DNA from: a virus
DNA: 64,000 bases
Reading direction: 5' to 3' (one strand)
Virus record (IMG/VR): IMGVR_UViG_3300017917_002795
Coordinates: 1 to 64,000 of that record
The first letter of the stretch is position 1; every line of letters starts with the position of its first letter. The notes under the pieces were generated by a model that saw only the letters and a list, made by a program, of their open reading frames with translations, had not been told where the DNA came from and searched no databases. Both the position numbers and the translations under genes were made by a program. This document shows positions 20,681-27,674 of the stretch, one piece after another.

Positions 20681-20917
20681 ATGAAAAGAGAACAAATGAT
20701 TGCCGAAATCCAAAAACAAGAAGCAGCCCTATTCTTAATGCTCAAGCAGACAGAGCGTGATTATGGAACCGATGCAAGCCTCACCACACAATTGAGAACA
20801 CGTTGGGGCACCATCATTGACTTAATGGCGGACTTAGGCATTGAGCAAGACTTCATGCTGCCAGACAGCAAACAAGCCTTAGCCATAATACTAGCAGAAC
20901 GAGACAAGGCGGCATAA
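20681..20917 (+). CDS. Hypothetical helical protein (78 aa)
   Basis: All-helical product (EQMIAEIQKQEAALFLMLKQTERDYG, then RTRWGTIIDLMADLGI and LAIILAERDKAA). Probably a small helical bundle or adaptor. Last gene of the strongly promoted block; a terminator follows. Confidence 0.75.
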   Translation: MKREQMIAEIQKQEAALFLMLKQTERDYGTDASLTTQLRTRWGTIIDLMADLGIEQDFMLPDSKQALAIILAERDKAA

Positions 20918-20957
20918 GATATCACAAGCAAACATCGGGTGCGAGAGACGCACTGGG

Positions 20958-20980
20958 AGGGGGGTGTATAGCCCCCCTTT
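20958..20980 (+). terminator. G/C-run hairpin terminator
   Basis: AGGGGGG (20958-20964) pairs with CCCCCCT (20972-20978) around a 7-nt loop, followed by a short T-run. Confidence 0.6.
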
Positions 20981-21006
20981 CAACACCCCCGGTTAGCCCC
21001 CCTTAG

Positions 21007-21050
21007 ACCCCCTTGTTTTGGGGGGTGGGGGAGGGTTTCATTAAGGGGGT
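21007..21050 (+). other. G-rich tract, potential G-quadruplex
   Basis: Four G-runs on the + strand (21020-21025, 21027-21031, 21033-21035, 21045-21049) with loops of 1, 1 and 9 nt, preceded by C-runs that can also pair with them. The intergenic stretch 20918-21295 otherwise holds short repeats of TGCCAATACT (near 21206-21235) and no ORF. Confidence 0.6.
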
Positions 21051-21281
21051 AAAAGACCCCATCTAGGTATGGGTATTGATATATGTTTTTCTAGCACGGG
21101 TAAGATTTTTGCTATATAGGTGCTCTTTATTAGGATATGCGGTGCATATAATATATTCGTGCCGGCCCTGTATCTCCTAGCAGCTCCCTGGTATCTCCCG
21201 GTACTGCCAATACTGCCACCTATCTGCCAATACTCCCTAACAATCCTATTAGCACTTATTAGAACTTATTATCTAGGTAAC

Positions 21282-21292
21282 GTATATTTATT
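21282..21292 (+). promoter_or_regulatory. Late-type promoter GTATATTTATT
   Basis: Three nt before the ATG of the kinase-like gene; start of the leader-tagged gene cluster. Confidence 0.55.
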
Positions 21293-21295
21293 AGT

Positions 21296-22024
21296 ATGAT
21301 ACGACTTAAAGACTTACTGCAAGAACGCATTGTGTATCCTCTAGACGTAGTGCAACGCGTTGCGCAGAGCATGGGTGAATCTGTAACTGAGGAATTAGGC
21401 CGTGGAGCCAATGGTGTTGCGTATGCCTTGGAATCAGGACGTGTCTTAAAGATTACACCGGATCAAGCTGAGGTAGCACTTGCAACTCGTTTGCGCACCA
21501 AGCGGTTATTCAAGCACATCGTAAATGTGTATGATGTGCGCAAGATGGCAGCGTCATACACAAAGGCTGTTGAATTTACTGCAGGTGACAATTGGGTGAT
21601 CATCATGGACCATGTAACACCACTCACAGATAATCATCGTCGCATATGGAATGAGATACGTTATACCTATATGGATCTGCGTGTTTCAGATGCCGAGTTA
21701 CGTGCACGTATACCTAAATTAATAGCCAATGACTTTAAAGCAGAACGAGATGATGCATTTATTCAGCGCATTATGCCACAGCGCAAAGGTCTCATGCGAG
21801 ACTTTAACGAGTTGCGCATTGTGCATCGCGAAGCACATGGGGCTAATATGGGATGGAATCGACATGGTAGCTTGGTGCACTTTGATGCTTGGCAACATGC
21901 CCATTACACCAAAGTACCTGTGTGGATGCACCATGCAGCCAAAACACAAGGCTATGAAATGCCGCGCAACATGGATCCTTATAAAAAGTCGTTGGGCACG
22001 GACATAAACCCGGAGACACTATGA
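21296..22024 (+). CDS. Kinase-like protein with capsid-targeting-like leader (242 aa)
   Basis: The product starts with the leader MIRLKDLLQE shared by a set of unrelated proteins here. After it come kinase-fold landmarks: a glycine loop LGRGANG (34-40), a VLKIT lysine (K52), a catalytic-loop-like HREAHGAN (177-184) and HFDAW (D197) in place of DFG. The catalytic Asp of HRD is Glu here, so activity is not assured. Known precedent: T4 packages the Alt enzyme behind a 10-residue leader and injects it. I infer a packaged host-modifying kinase or pseudokinase. ATGA overlap with the next tagged gene. Confidence 0.7.
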   Translation: MIRLKDLLQERIVYPLDVVQRVAQSMGESVTEELGRGANGVAYALESGRVLKITPDQAEVALATRLRTKRLFKHIVNVYDVRKMAASYTKAVEFTAGDNWVIIMDHVTPLTDNHRRIWNEIRYTYMDLRVSDAELRARIPKLIANDFKAERDDAFIQRIMPQRKGLMRDFNELRIVHREAHGANMGWNRHGSLVHFDAWQHAHYTKVPVWMHHAAKTQGYEMPRNMDPYKKSLGTDINPETL

Positions 22025-22551
22025 TACGATTCGCCGACTTGCTGGCCGAAATTACATTGGGAAACATTCAACCATATGCTCGTCAGTTCCCATGGGAATC
22101 AATGTCAAATATCGATGATGCATACGAGGCTCGATTCATGGCTGATGGCGTTGAAATAGTAATGACCATGATGCATGGAGGTGACAATGAATGGTATTTT
22201 GCGTTTTTAATGCCCACTGCACAAACGAATGCTTGGAACAGCGGACGGACTACTTCACATTCTAAAAGTGGTGCAGTGGGACAACTTAACTATTTACGGC
22301 TCATACGTACCGCTGGAGAAGCGATACTAGATTTTTGCACAACACACACACCCGGAGCTGTTAATATATCTGGAGCTGATAGTTCCGCGGACAAAGAATC
22401 GCAAAAGACACGTATGTATGCTGCATTTGTTAGAGACAACGCTGCACGTTTAGCAGCAGCAGGATACACCACAATGCATCGCGGAGATCAATTGTGGTTA
22501 GTGCGTCGTAGTGATGCTGATGCAACGGGAGTAGAATCAGAGTCCCGTTAG
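22021..22551 (+). CDS. Leader-tagged conserved phage protein (176 aa)
   Basis: Starts MIRFADLLAE, the same leader type, and overlaps the kinase-like gene by ATGA. The second half (INISGADSSADKESQKTRMY, then LAAAGYTTMHRGDQLWLVRR) recalls a recurring phage family with a 'KRxRIY...GY' end; role unknown. A predicted alpha/beta globular protein of about 165 residues would remain after leader removal. Region 22552-22623 after it is GC-richer and empty. Confidence 0.7.
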   Translation: MIRFADLLAEITLGNIQPYARQFPWESMSNIDDAYEARFMADGVEIVMTMMHGGDNEWYFAFLMPTAQTNAWNSGRTTSHSKSGAVGQLNYLRLIRTAGEAILDFCTTHTPGAVNISGADSSADKESQKTRMYAAFVRDNAARLAAAGYTTMHRGDQLWLVRRSDADATGVESESR

Positions 22552-22623
22552 GGGCGTGAGTCAGCGGAGGCCTGTAGGGCTGCAGCGGACGAGCGTATTC
22601 ATACCGGGTTAATTTGTTATTCG

Positions 22624-22633
22624 GATATTTATT
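22624..22633 (+). promoter_or_regulatory. Late-type promoter GATATTTATT
   Basis: Three nt before the next ATG, same spacing as at 21282. Confidence 0.55.
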
Positions 22634-22636
22634 ATT

Positions 22637-23140
22637 ATGATACGACTACGAGACTTATTGGAACAATTGGGACAACTAGATTCAGTACGAGATGAAATTC
22701 TCCGACGTGTGCCATTTTTAAAATCGTTCAATGTTTCTAATCATCCTCGCGATCCTAAACGTCTTGAAGCGCAACGCGTTGTATACAATAAAGATGTACG
22801 AACTACGATGGGCGATGACATAATTATATTTCCACAATTCAATGTATCATCTAACGTAACGTATTATCCGCATGTTGTTGATGCATATACATTTCATAAC
22901 TTTGTCGTTAAAAATGAAATACATGCAATGCAACCCAAGGATATGGATGATTTAACATTTCGTGTATTTTTATATGCAAAGAAATCGTTGGAAGATAAAT
23001 TGTCATATAGTAAAGAGTTAATGGTGCCAACCGGAGAACCTATACCGACGCAAGATATGAATGACATTGTTAATGCAATGAATAAAACATTTTTTGAAAT
23101 TGAAGAATATACTAAAAACCATAATATAGATTTGTTCTAA
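22637..23140 (+). CDS. Leader-tagged hypothetical protein (167 aa)
   Basis: Leader MIRLRDLLEQ with likely cut after LLE. The remainder has no motif I recognise: a basic stretch FNVSNHPRDPKRLEAQR, beta-rich centre and acidic helical end (MNKTFFEIEEYTKNHN). The stop shares a base with the next tagged gene's start, so the cluster is translated as a unit. Confidence 0.7.
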   Translation: MIRLRDLLEQLGQLDSVRDEILRRVPFLKSFNVSNHPRDPKRLEAQRVVYNKDVRTTMGDDIIIFPQFNVSSNVTYYPHVVDAYTFHNFVVKNEIHAMQPKDMDDLTFRVFLYAKKSLEDKLSYSKELMVPTGEPIPTQDMNDIVNAMNKTFFEIEEYTKNHNIDLF

Positions 23141-23508
23141 TGATACAGTTAAAACATTTACTGGAGAATTTGGATACTTCGAAAATCAAAATTCGTAGTA
23201 CTCTAGTTAATGGTTTGCTGGTTTATTTGCCTACATATGATGGTGAACGTATGGGAGCATTTCGTTTACGTCCTCATGGTACGGATTGGCAAATTGATTC
23301 TGTTTTGCTTTACGATCGATTCAAAGGCGCGGGCATTGGTAAAGGGATGTATCGTTTCATTATCAAACATTTAGCACAACAACAGAAAAAATTGTATTCT
23401 GATAAGATGCAATCTCAGGAAGCACTTAATGTTTGGCAGAGTTTAGTTACTGCTGGACTTGCCATTCCTTTAGAAGGTGGAACATTTGTATCGAAGGTTA
23501 CAGCATGA
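23140..23508 (+). CDS. Leader-tagged GNAT acetyltransferase (122 aa)
   Basis: Leader MIQLKHLLEN. The core shows GNAT motif A: IDSVLLYDRFKGAGIGKGMYRFIIKHL, with the acetyl-CoA pyrophosphate loop R-F-K-G-A-G-I-G-K-G (60-69), then LYSDKMQSQEALNVWQSLV as motif B. It should transfer an acetyl group from acetyl-CoA to an amine. Target unknown; if packaged, a host protein or small molecule early in infection is likely. The fold is small but complete. Confidence 0.8.
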   Translation: MIQLKHLLENLDTSKIKIRSTLVNGLLVYLPTYDGERMGAFRLRPHGTDWQIDSVLLYDRFKGAGIGKGMYRFIIKHLAQQQKKLYSDKMQSQEALNVWQSLVTAGLAIPLEGGTFVSKVTA

Positions 23509-23951
23509 TATCACTTAACGGCATACTTACGGAACTTTTAATTGAACAGATTGCTGCTTCGCAAGTTGATCCCGTGCTAGACGGAGAAAATGGAAAGTTT
23601 TGGCACGTTACATTTGATTATACAGGCCCAGATGGCGTTACTTCTCAACGTTGGTGTCAATTATATCAGCGAAACATTACTACGCGTGGCAATGGCGCTA
23701 TATCTGCATATCAAGTATCACGTGATGGTCAATTAACAGGACCAGGTGGTGAATCATATGAAGGATGGAGAATATTTCGTTTAGACCGAATGCGCAACCT
23801 TAAAGTATCGCGTGTTCCTTTCTATCAGCCTCAAGCAGGGTTTAACCGTACTGGTAACCAAACTCCAAGTATCCGACAAACTGTTAAGATTGCTCCGGTT
23901 GGAACTTATCAATATAAGAATCCAAATTATCAGCCTAAACAAACTACTTAA
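23505..23951 (+). CDS. Leader-tagged WYL-like domain protein (148 aa)
   Basis: Start at 23505 (MISLNGILTE), ATGA-coupled; a longer in-frame reading begins inside the GNAT gene. Residues 33-105 read HVTFDYTGPDGVTSQRWCQLYQRNITTRGNGAISAYQ, then EGWRIFRLDRMRNLK, matching the WYL domain pattern (nG...aYq...gwr.frldrI). WYL domains sense ligands, often nucleic acids or nucleotides, in regulators of defence and DNA repair. The C-terminus is proline/asparagine-rich and probably flexible. Confidence 0.65.
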   Translation: MISLNGILTELLIEQIAASQVDPVLDGENGKFWHVTFDYTGPDGVTSQRWCQLYQRNITTRGNGAISAYQVSRDGQLTGPGGESYEGWRIFRLDRMRNLKVSRVPFYQPQAGFNRTGNQTPSIRQTVKIAPVGTYQYKNPNYQPKQTT

Positions 23952-23968
23952 AACTTTCTTGCATTTTT

Positions 23969-24000
23969 CTTGGTTTGCATCAATTTTTTTCTTATATTTA
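23969..24000 (+). promoter_or_regulatory. Host-type promoter CTTG-N20-TATATTTA
   Basis: CTTG 23969-23972 and TATATTTA 23993-24000 before the micro-gene at 24020. Confidence 0.6.
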
Positions 24001-24019
24001 AGGTATAAAAATTAAACAT

Positions 24020-24118
24020 ATGAAAAAAGTATTCAAAACATGTTTGGTTATTGCAGTGTTTTTAGTTGCAATATATATCAAGTACAAATATATGCATGTA
24101 TATTATATAGTTGAATAA
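24020..24118 (+). CDS. Micro membrane protein (32 aa)
   Basis: A 32-codon frame with a basic start (MKKVFK) and one membrane segment (TCLVIAVFLVAIYI), followed by a tyrosine-rich tail. Own host-type promoter. It is an early-class insert within a late-class cluster. Confidence 0.5.
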   Translation: MKKVFKTCLVIAVFLVAIYIKYKYMHVYYIVE

Positions 24119-24179
24119 AAAATATATTATAAAGTTTCTGAATACACAGTAACTTTTTTTCAATTCTACGATATATCCT

Positions 24180-24190
24180 GATATTTATGG
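24180..24190 (+). promoter_or_regulatory. Late-type promoter GATATTTATGG
   Basis: 22 nt before the next ATG, with AAAGGATAGGGGG as ribosome site. Confidence 0.45.
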
Positions 24191-24211
24191 TAAATGAAAG
24201 GATAGGGGGTG

Positions 24212-24475
24212 ATGGGACCGGAAGACATTGCGAAATTGACTCGAGATTTCGAACAGTTACGAGAATGTTATATACATTGGTTGGATCGTAATTTATATGA
24301 TTTAGCAGAAGAAGGTTCTATATCACATTATGATTATCAGCATGTTTTATTTGATGCATATGATTTTACCATAGATCCAACAGATTTCATCGATTTCATA
24401 AAACAAAAACATGGATTAGATACTGCTGAAGATATATTGCAATTTTTAAGTAGATTCTTGAAATGTATGGAATGA
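24212..24475 (+). CDS. Hypothetical acidic protein (87 aa)
   Basis: ATG at 24212 preferred; a GTG lies one codon upstream. Helical, acidic product (EDIAKLTRDFEQLRECYIHWLDRNLYDLAEEG, then IDFIKQKHGLDTAEDILQFLSRFL). No leader of the tagged type. No family recognised. Confidence 0.7.
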   Translation: MGPEDIAKLTRDFEQLRECYIHWLDRNLYDLAEEGSISHYDYQHVLFDAYDFTIDPTDFIDFIKQKHGLDTAEDILQFLSRFLKCME

Positions 24476-24486
24476 TATATTTATAT
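24474..24486 (+). promoter_or_regulatory. Late-type promoter GATATATTTATAT
   Basis: Overlaps the previous stop and lies 20 nt before the next start. Confidence 0.5.
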
Positions 24487-24506
24487 GTGTAAAAGGAATT
24501 GAAAAA

Positions 24507-24878
24507 ATGTTAAAACTTAAATCTTTAATTAAAGAAGGTTTTGCGTGGGAACGCAAAGCAGATGGATCTTTGCCTACCCTTAAAGATGCTATAGCAGTAC
24601 ACGAAGCCAATCAGAGTGTTAAACCTGATTATATCGACCTAGATAAAGATGGTAATAAAAAAGAGCCTATGAAAAAAGCTGCTAAGGAAGTAAATGAAGG
24701 TAAAGATGATTCTATTCTAGACTTAGTTTCTAGAGCCGAAGATATGGTTCAAAATCTACGTAGAAATATGGCTACTAATAGTGTATTACAACGTGAAGAG
24801 AAAATGGGATATCTTCGAGCTTATGACGAATTGCTAGATGTATTGAGTGATATTGGCTACCAAGCTGAAATGGAATAA
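24507..24878 (+). CDS. Leader-tagged protein with EF-hand-like loop (123 aa)
   Basis: Leader MLKLKSLIKE followed by G, a textbook gp21-type (I-x-E) junction. Then KPDYIDLDKDGNKKEPMKKAAKE, whose DxDxDGxxxE loop resembles a calcium-binding EF-hand or dockerin loop and recurs in phage proteins near head genes. The C-terminal half is a long helix. Possibly a virion-internal or scaffold-like protein. Confidence 0.7.
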   Translation: MLKLKSLIKEGFAWERKADGSLPTLKDAIAVHEANQSVKPDYIDLDKDGNKKEPMKKAAKEVNEGKDDSILDLVSRAEDMVQNLRRNMATNSVLQREEKMGYLRAYDELLDVLSDIGYQAEME

Positions 24879-24923
24879 AAATGCCTGCTACCTTAGGCAA
24901 TACGTTGTGAGGTAAACGTACGG

Positions 24924-24952
24924 AGTGCTAGTAGAAATATTAGCACTTTTTT
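24924..24952 (+). terminator. Intrinsic terminator
   Basis: AGTGCTA (24924-24930) pairs with TAGCACT (24941-24947), followed by TTTTT. Confidence 0.85.
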
Positions 24953-24960
24953 ACTGTTTA

Positions 24961-24970
24961 GATATTTATT
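24961..24970 (+). promoter_or_regulatory. Late-type promoter GATATTTATT
   Basis: Directly after the terminator and 3 nt before the micro-gene at 24974. Confidence 0.55.
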
Positions 24971-24973
24971 AAT

Positions 24974-25072
24974 ATGAAAAGTATATTTGCATTCTTAGTA
25001 GGTTGTGTAGCAATAATCGTGCTAGGACATTATGCATTTTACGAAATGTTATTTATCAAGGTCAATCAATGA
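24974..25072 (+). CDS. Micro membrane protein (32 aa)
   Basis: A 32-codon frame, one membrane segment (IFAFLVGCVAIIVLGHYAF) and short polar end. ATGA overlap with the ferritin-like gene suggests coupled translation and perhaps joint function at the membrane. Confidence 0.55.
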   Translation: MKSIFAFLVGCVAIIVLGHYAFYEMLFIKVNQ

Positions 25073-25575
25073 GTACAATTAAAACACCAAAAACATTAGC
25101 TGATGCATCCGTAAAAATTTTAACAGAACGGTTAGGGGATGAATACACAGCTCATTATTTTTATCGCAATGCAACAAATTGGTGTGCTGGGATAGGTTAT
25201 ATGAAAGCCGCAGCATTTTTTGCGCAAGAAGCCGAAAATGAATTAGAACATGCAAAAGGATTGCAGAAATATCTAGTAGATTGGAACGTAATGCCTTTAT
25301 TACCGTCAATCAAACCAAACATCACATTCACAGATCTAATTGATATAATTAATAAAGCATACGCATTAGAATATGCCTTATTTGAAGCGTATATGCGTGA
25401 TTCAAAATCTTTATTCGAAACAGATTTGAATACATATGATTTTTTAACTGCATACCGCACCGGGCAAAATGATTCAGTAATTGAATATTCTGATTTATTG
25501 AATGCTGCAGAACTGATTGATACAAATAATAAGTTTGAAATACTATATTTCGAACAAACATATTTTCAAGGATAA
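25069..25575 (+). CDS. Ferritin-like protein (168 aa)
   Basis: Start at 25069 (MSTIKTPKTLADASV) by the ATGA overlap; the upstream in-frame extension lies within the micro-gene. The four-helix pattern fits ferritin: LTERLGDEYTAHYFYRNATNW (helix A), GYMKAAAFFAQEAENELEHAKGLQKYL with ExxH (helix B, residues 54-61), a YALEYALFEAYMRD helix C and TAYRTGQNDSVIEYSDLL helix D. Helix D has lost the EQHEEE metal cluster of bacterial ferritins, so the diiron site may be altered. Ferritins store or oxidise iron; phage versions are uncommon. Confidence 0.75.
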   Translation: MSTIKTPKTLADASVKILTERLGDEYTAHYFYRNATNWCAGIGYMKAAAFFAQEAENELEHAKGLQKYLVDWNVMPLLPSIKPNITFTDLIDIINKAYALEYALFEAYMRDSKSLFETDLNTYDFLTAYRTGQNDSVIEYSDLLNAAELIDTNNKFEILYFEQTYFQG

Positions 25576-25577
25576 CA

Positions 25578-25721
25578 ATGGCAAAGGTTAAAGCAAATAC
25601 CGTAAGTACACATATTAAACGTCCAAAAGTTAAACGTCCGGGCGTGCACGCAAAATCAAAATCATCTACAAACAAAACCAGTAAAAATTACGTTAAGTCA
25701 TATGTAGCTCAGGGAAGATGA
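25578..25721 (+). CDS. Small highly basic phage protein (47 aa)
   Basis: Very basic frame of 47 codons with the pattern KRPKVKRPGVHAKSKSS...KTSKNYVKSYVAQGR, which recurs in many tailed phages (KRPGxHAKxKxSxxKxSKNYKKxYxGQGR). Likely binds DNA or RNA by charge; role unassigned. ATGA overlap with the next leader-tagged gene. Confidence 0.75.
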   Translation: MAKVKANTVSTHIKRPKVKRPGVHAKSKSSTNKTSKNYVKSYVAQGR

Positions 25722-27646
25722 TACGGTTAAAATACATATTAGAGCAAGCTAAAAATGCAAAACAGTCATCGAAACCAAAAAAACTAAATGTTCTTTTTGT
25801 TGGTGATGCTGATACAACTGCTACATTTAGTTATGCTCGAGATATTTTAAAAACCAGAGAAGTTAACGGCAATATTTCAGCTGCTAACATTTCAATTGAA
25901 CAATTTCCTAGATTATTGCAAACTGCAGATATGAAAAAATATAATGTTATCTGCATTATGTATAGCAATATTAAACCCGGTAAAACTACACGCGAAGAAG
26001 AAGTGTTACAACAAATGTACACAGATGCCAAAGATTCTGGTGCTATGTTGATTGCCATAACGCCGACTACCAAAGAATTTGTCGCTTATGGCCATATCAC
26101 ACACGAAAACAATGAAAGCATTGTGCAATGGGTATTAGAACAAAACATTGCAGACCATGTAATCGATGCATATAAATTAACGCGTAAGAAAAACTTTTTC
26201 AATAAAGATGGATTACTATTAAACGCAGAAGGACATGAACTCATTGCTCGTCAAGTTTTACGAGTATTAAATGAAATTGATTCGGATGTTGACGCTGCGG
26301 CAATTGAACGAGAAAAACAATCGGAGAAAGAAAAATCACGTAAAACGAAACGTAAAGATATTAAAGGTAAAGTTAAAAAAGCCGTTGAATTTAAACGCGG
26401 ATCCAAATCTCCTGATTTAATTGAAATACAACAACGTCTAGTTAAATTAGGATATGAAATAGATCCCGTAGAAATCAAACAAGGTTTATTCGGTGAAACT
26501 ACGGAAACTGCCGTAATGCAATTTCAAACAATAAATGATTTATCGGTAACTAGTAAATTAACAAAAACTGATATTAATGCAATAAAGTCATCTGGTGCTA
26601 AAAGTTATGGTACACTGTCATATATGGCAAAATCATTGGTTAATAAACCAGTTGAATTGCCAAAAGAAGAACCAGATTCTAAAGAACCAGATACACTATC
26701 AACACAATTTATAAGCGGTGAAAAATATGATGCTGAAACTTCAGATGATATTATTACACAAGCAGCTGCAATACTGCGATCTGAAGAAGGTTTTTCTACA
26801 AAACCACATTGGGATGTAAATAACTGGAGAATTGGATACGGTAGTAGCACTATTACAGATGCATCTGGTAAAGTAGTCAAACTATCATCAAATCGATCAG
26901 AACGTCCAGCTATTAAAATCACCCAACAAGATGCTGAACGCGATTTACAACGCAGATTACGAGATGAATTTATACCGCATACCAAAAAAAGTATTGGGAC
27001 TGGTGTTGATAAATTAAACAATGCTACTATTGCTGCATTAACATCAGTAACATATAACTACGGAACTTTGCCATCATCTGTAGTTCAAGCAGCTAGAACT
27101 GGTGATATTGAATCAATTGCCGATGCTGTTAGATCTTTAAGTGCTAATCGTAAAAGAAGAAATCGAGAAGCAGATTGGATCCAAAATAGTAAATCTAGAG
27201 AAGTCTCAAAAACTATAGCTACTGGAAATAATGGTAAACTGTCAGCTGGTGAATTAGTTAGTATTGGTGATGGGTTTAAATTAAATGCAGATGCTGCTGC
27301 TGATTTTCTAGAAATGAAAAAAGCTGCTAATGCTGATGGTGTACAATTTAAAATAACTGATGCATATCGACCATATGAAATTCAAGATGCTATTTTTGAT
27401 TGGGAACGATATAATAGAACCGGAGAAAAAAAGAAAAAAGGAACAAATGTAGCTGCAGCATTACCAGGCACATCCAACCATGGATGGGGTAAGGCAATAG
27501 ATGTTTCTCCAGCAGCTGCTCAGCAATGGATCAAGAAAAACGGATATAAATATAATTGGTCATGGTATGAGGGAAAGTCGCTTAATCCGCCAGAACATTG
27601 GCACTTTACATGGACTACAGATTCATCTAAATTAAAAGAATGGTAG
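25718..27646 (+). CDS. Leader-tagged multi-domain cell-wall hydrolase (642 aa)
   Basis: Domains in order: leader MIRLKYILEQ; an SGNH-hydrolase-like domain (about 22-185) with GDAD at 29-32 instead of the catalytic GDS and block V LNAEGH (H173), so probably inactive; a lysine-rich linker (195-228); a peptidoglycan-binding repeat (230-292); a GH24 lysozyme domain (345-495) with RSEEGF, WRIGYGS and a T/N-rich helix; and an M15 D-Ala-D-Ala peptidase (505-635) with SNHGWGKAID (H588, D595) and PPEHWHF (E626, H629). It should cut both sugar and peptide bonds of peptidoglycan. The leader suggests it rides in the virion, unlike a holin-released endolysin. Confidence 0.85.
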   Translation: MIRLKYILEQAKNAKQSSKPKKLNVLFVGDADTTATFSYARDILKTREVNGNISAANISIEQFPRLLQTADMKKYNVICIMYSNIKPGKTTREEEVLQQMYTDAKDSGAMLIAITPTTKEFVAYGHITHENNESIVQWVLEQNIADHVIDAYKLTRKKNFFNKDGLLLNAEGHELIARQVLRVLNEIDSDVDAAAIEREKQSEKEKSRKTKRKDIKGKVKKAVEFKRGSKSPDLIEIQQRLVKLGYEIDPVEIKQGLFGETTETAVMQFQTINDLSVTSKLTKTDINAIKSSGAKSYGTLSYMAKSLVNKPVELPKEEPDSKEPDTLSTQFISGEKYDAETSDDIITQAAAILRSEEGFSTKPHWDVNNWRIGYGSSTITDASGKVVKLSSNRSERPAIKITQQDAERDLQRRLRDEFIPHTKKSIGTGVDKLNNATIAALTSVTYNYGTLPSSVVQAARTGDIESIADAVRSLSANRKRRNREADWIQNSKSREVSKTIATGNNGKLSAGELVSIGDGFKLNADAAADFLEMKKAANADGVQFKITDAYRPYEIQDAIFDWERYNRTGEKKKKGTNVAAALPGTSNHGWGKAIDVSPAAAQQWIKKNGYKYNWSWYEGKSLNPPEHWHFTWTTDSSKLKEW

Positions 27647-27655
27647 ATATTTATT
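27646..27655 (+). promoter_or_regulatory. Late-type promoter GATATTTATT
   Basis: Overlaps the stop of the hydrolase gene; 19 nt before the next ATG. Confidence 0.5.
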
Positions 27656-27674
27656 TTAAAAAACGGATAAAACA

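Noticed and set aside
25069-25575. Dps instead of ferritin
   Set aside because: Metal-type residues lie within the helical bundle as in ferritin; the Dps dimer-interface pattern is not seen.
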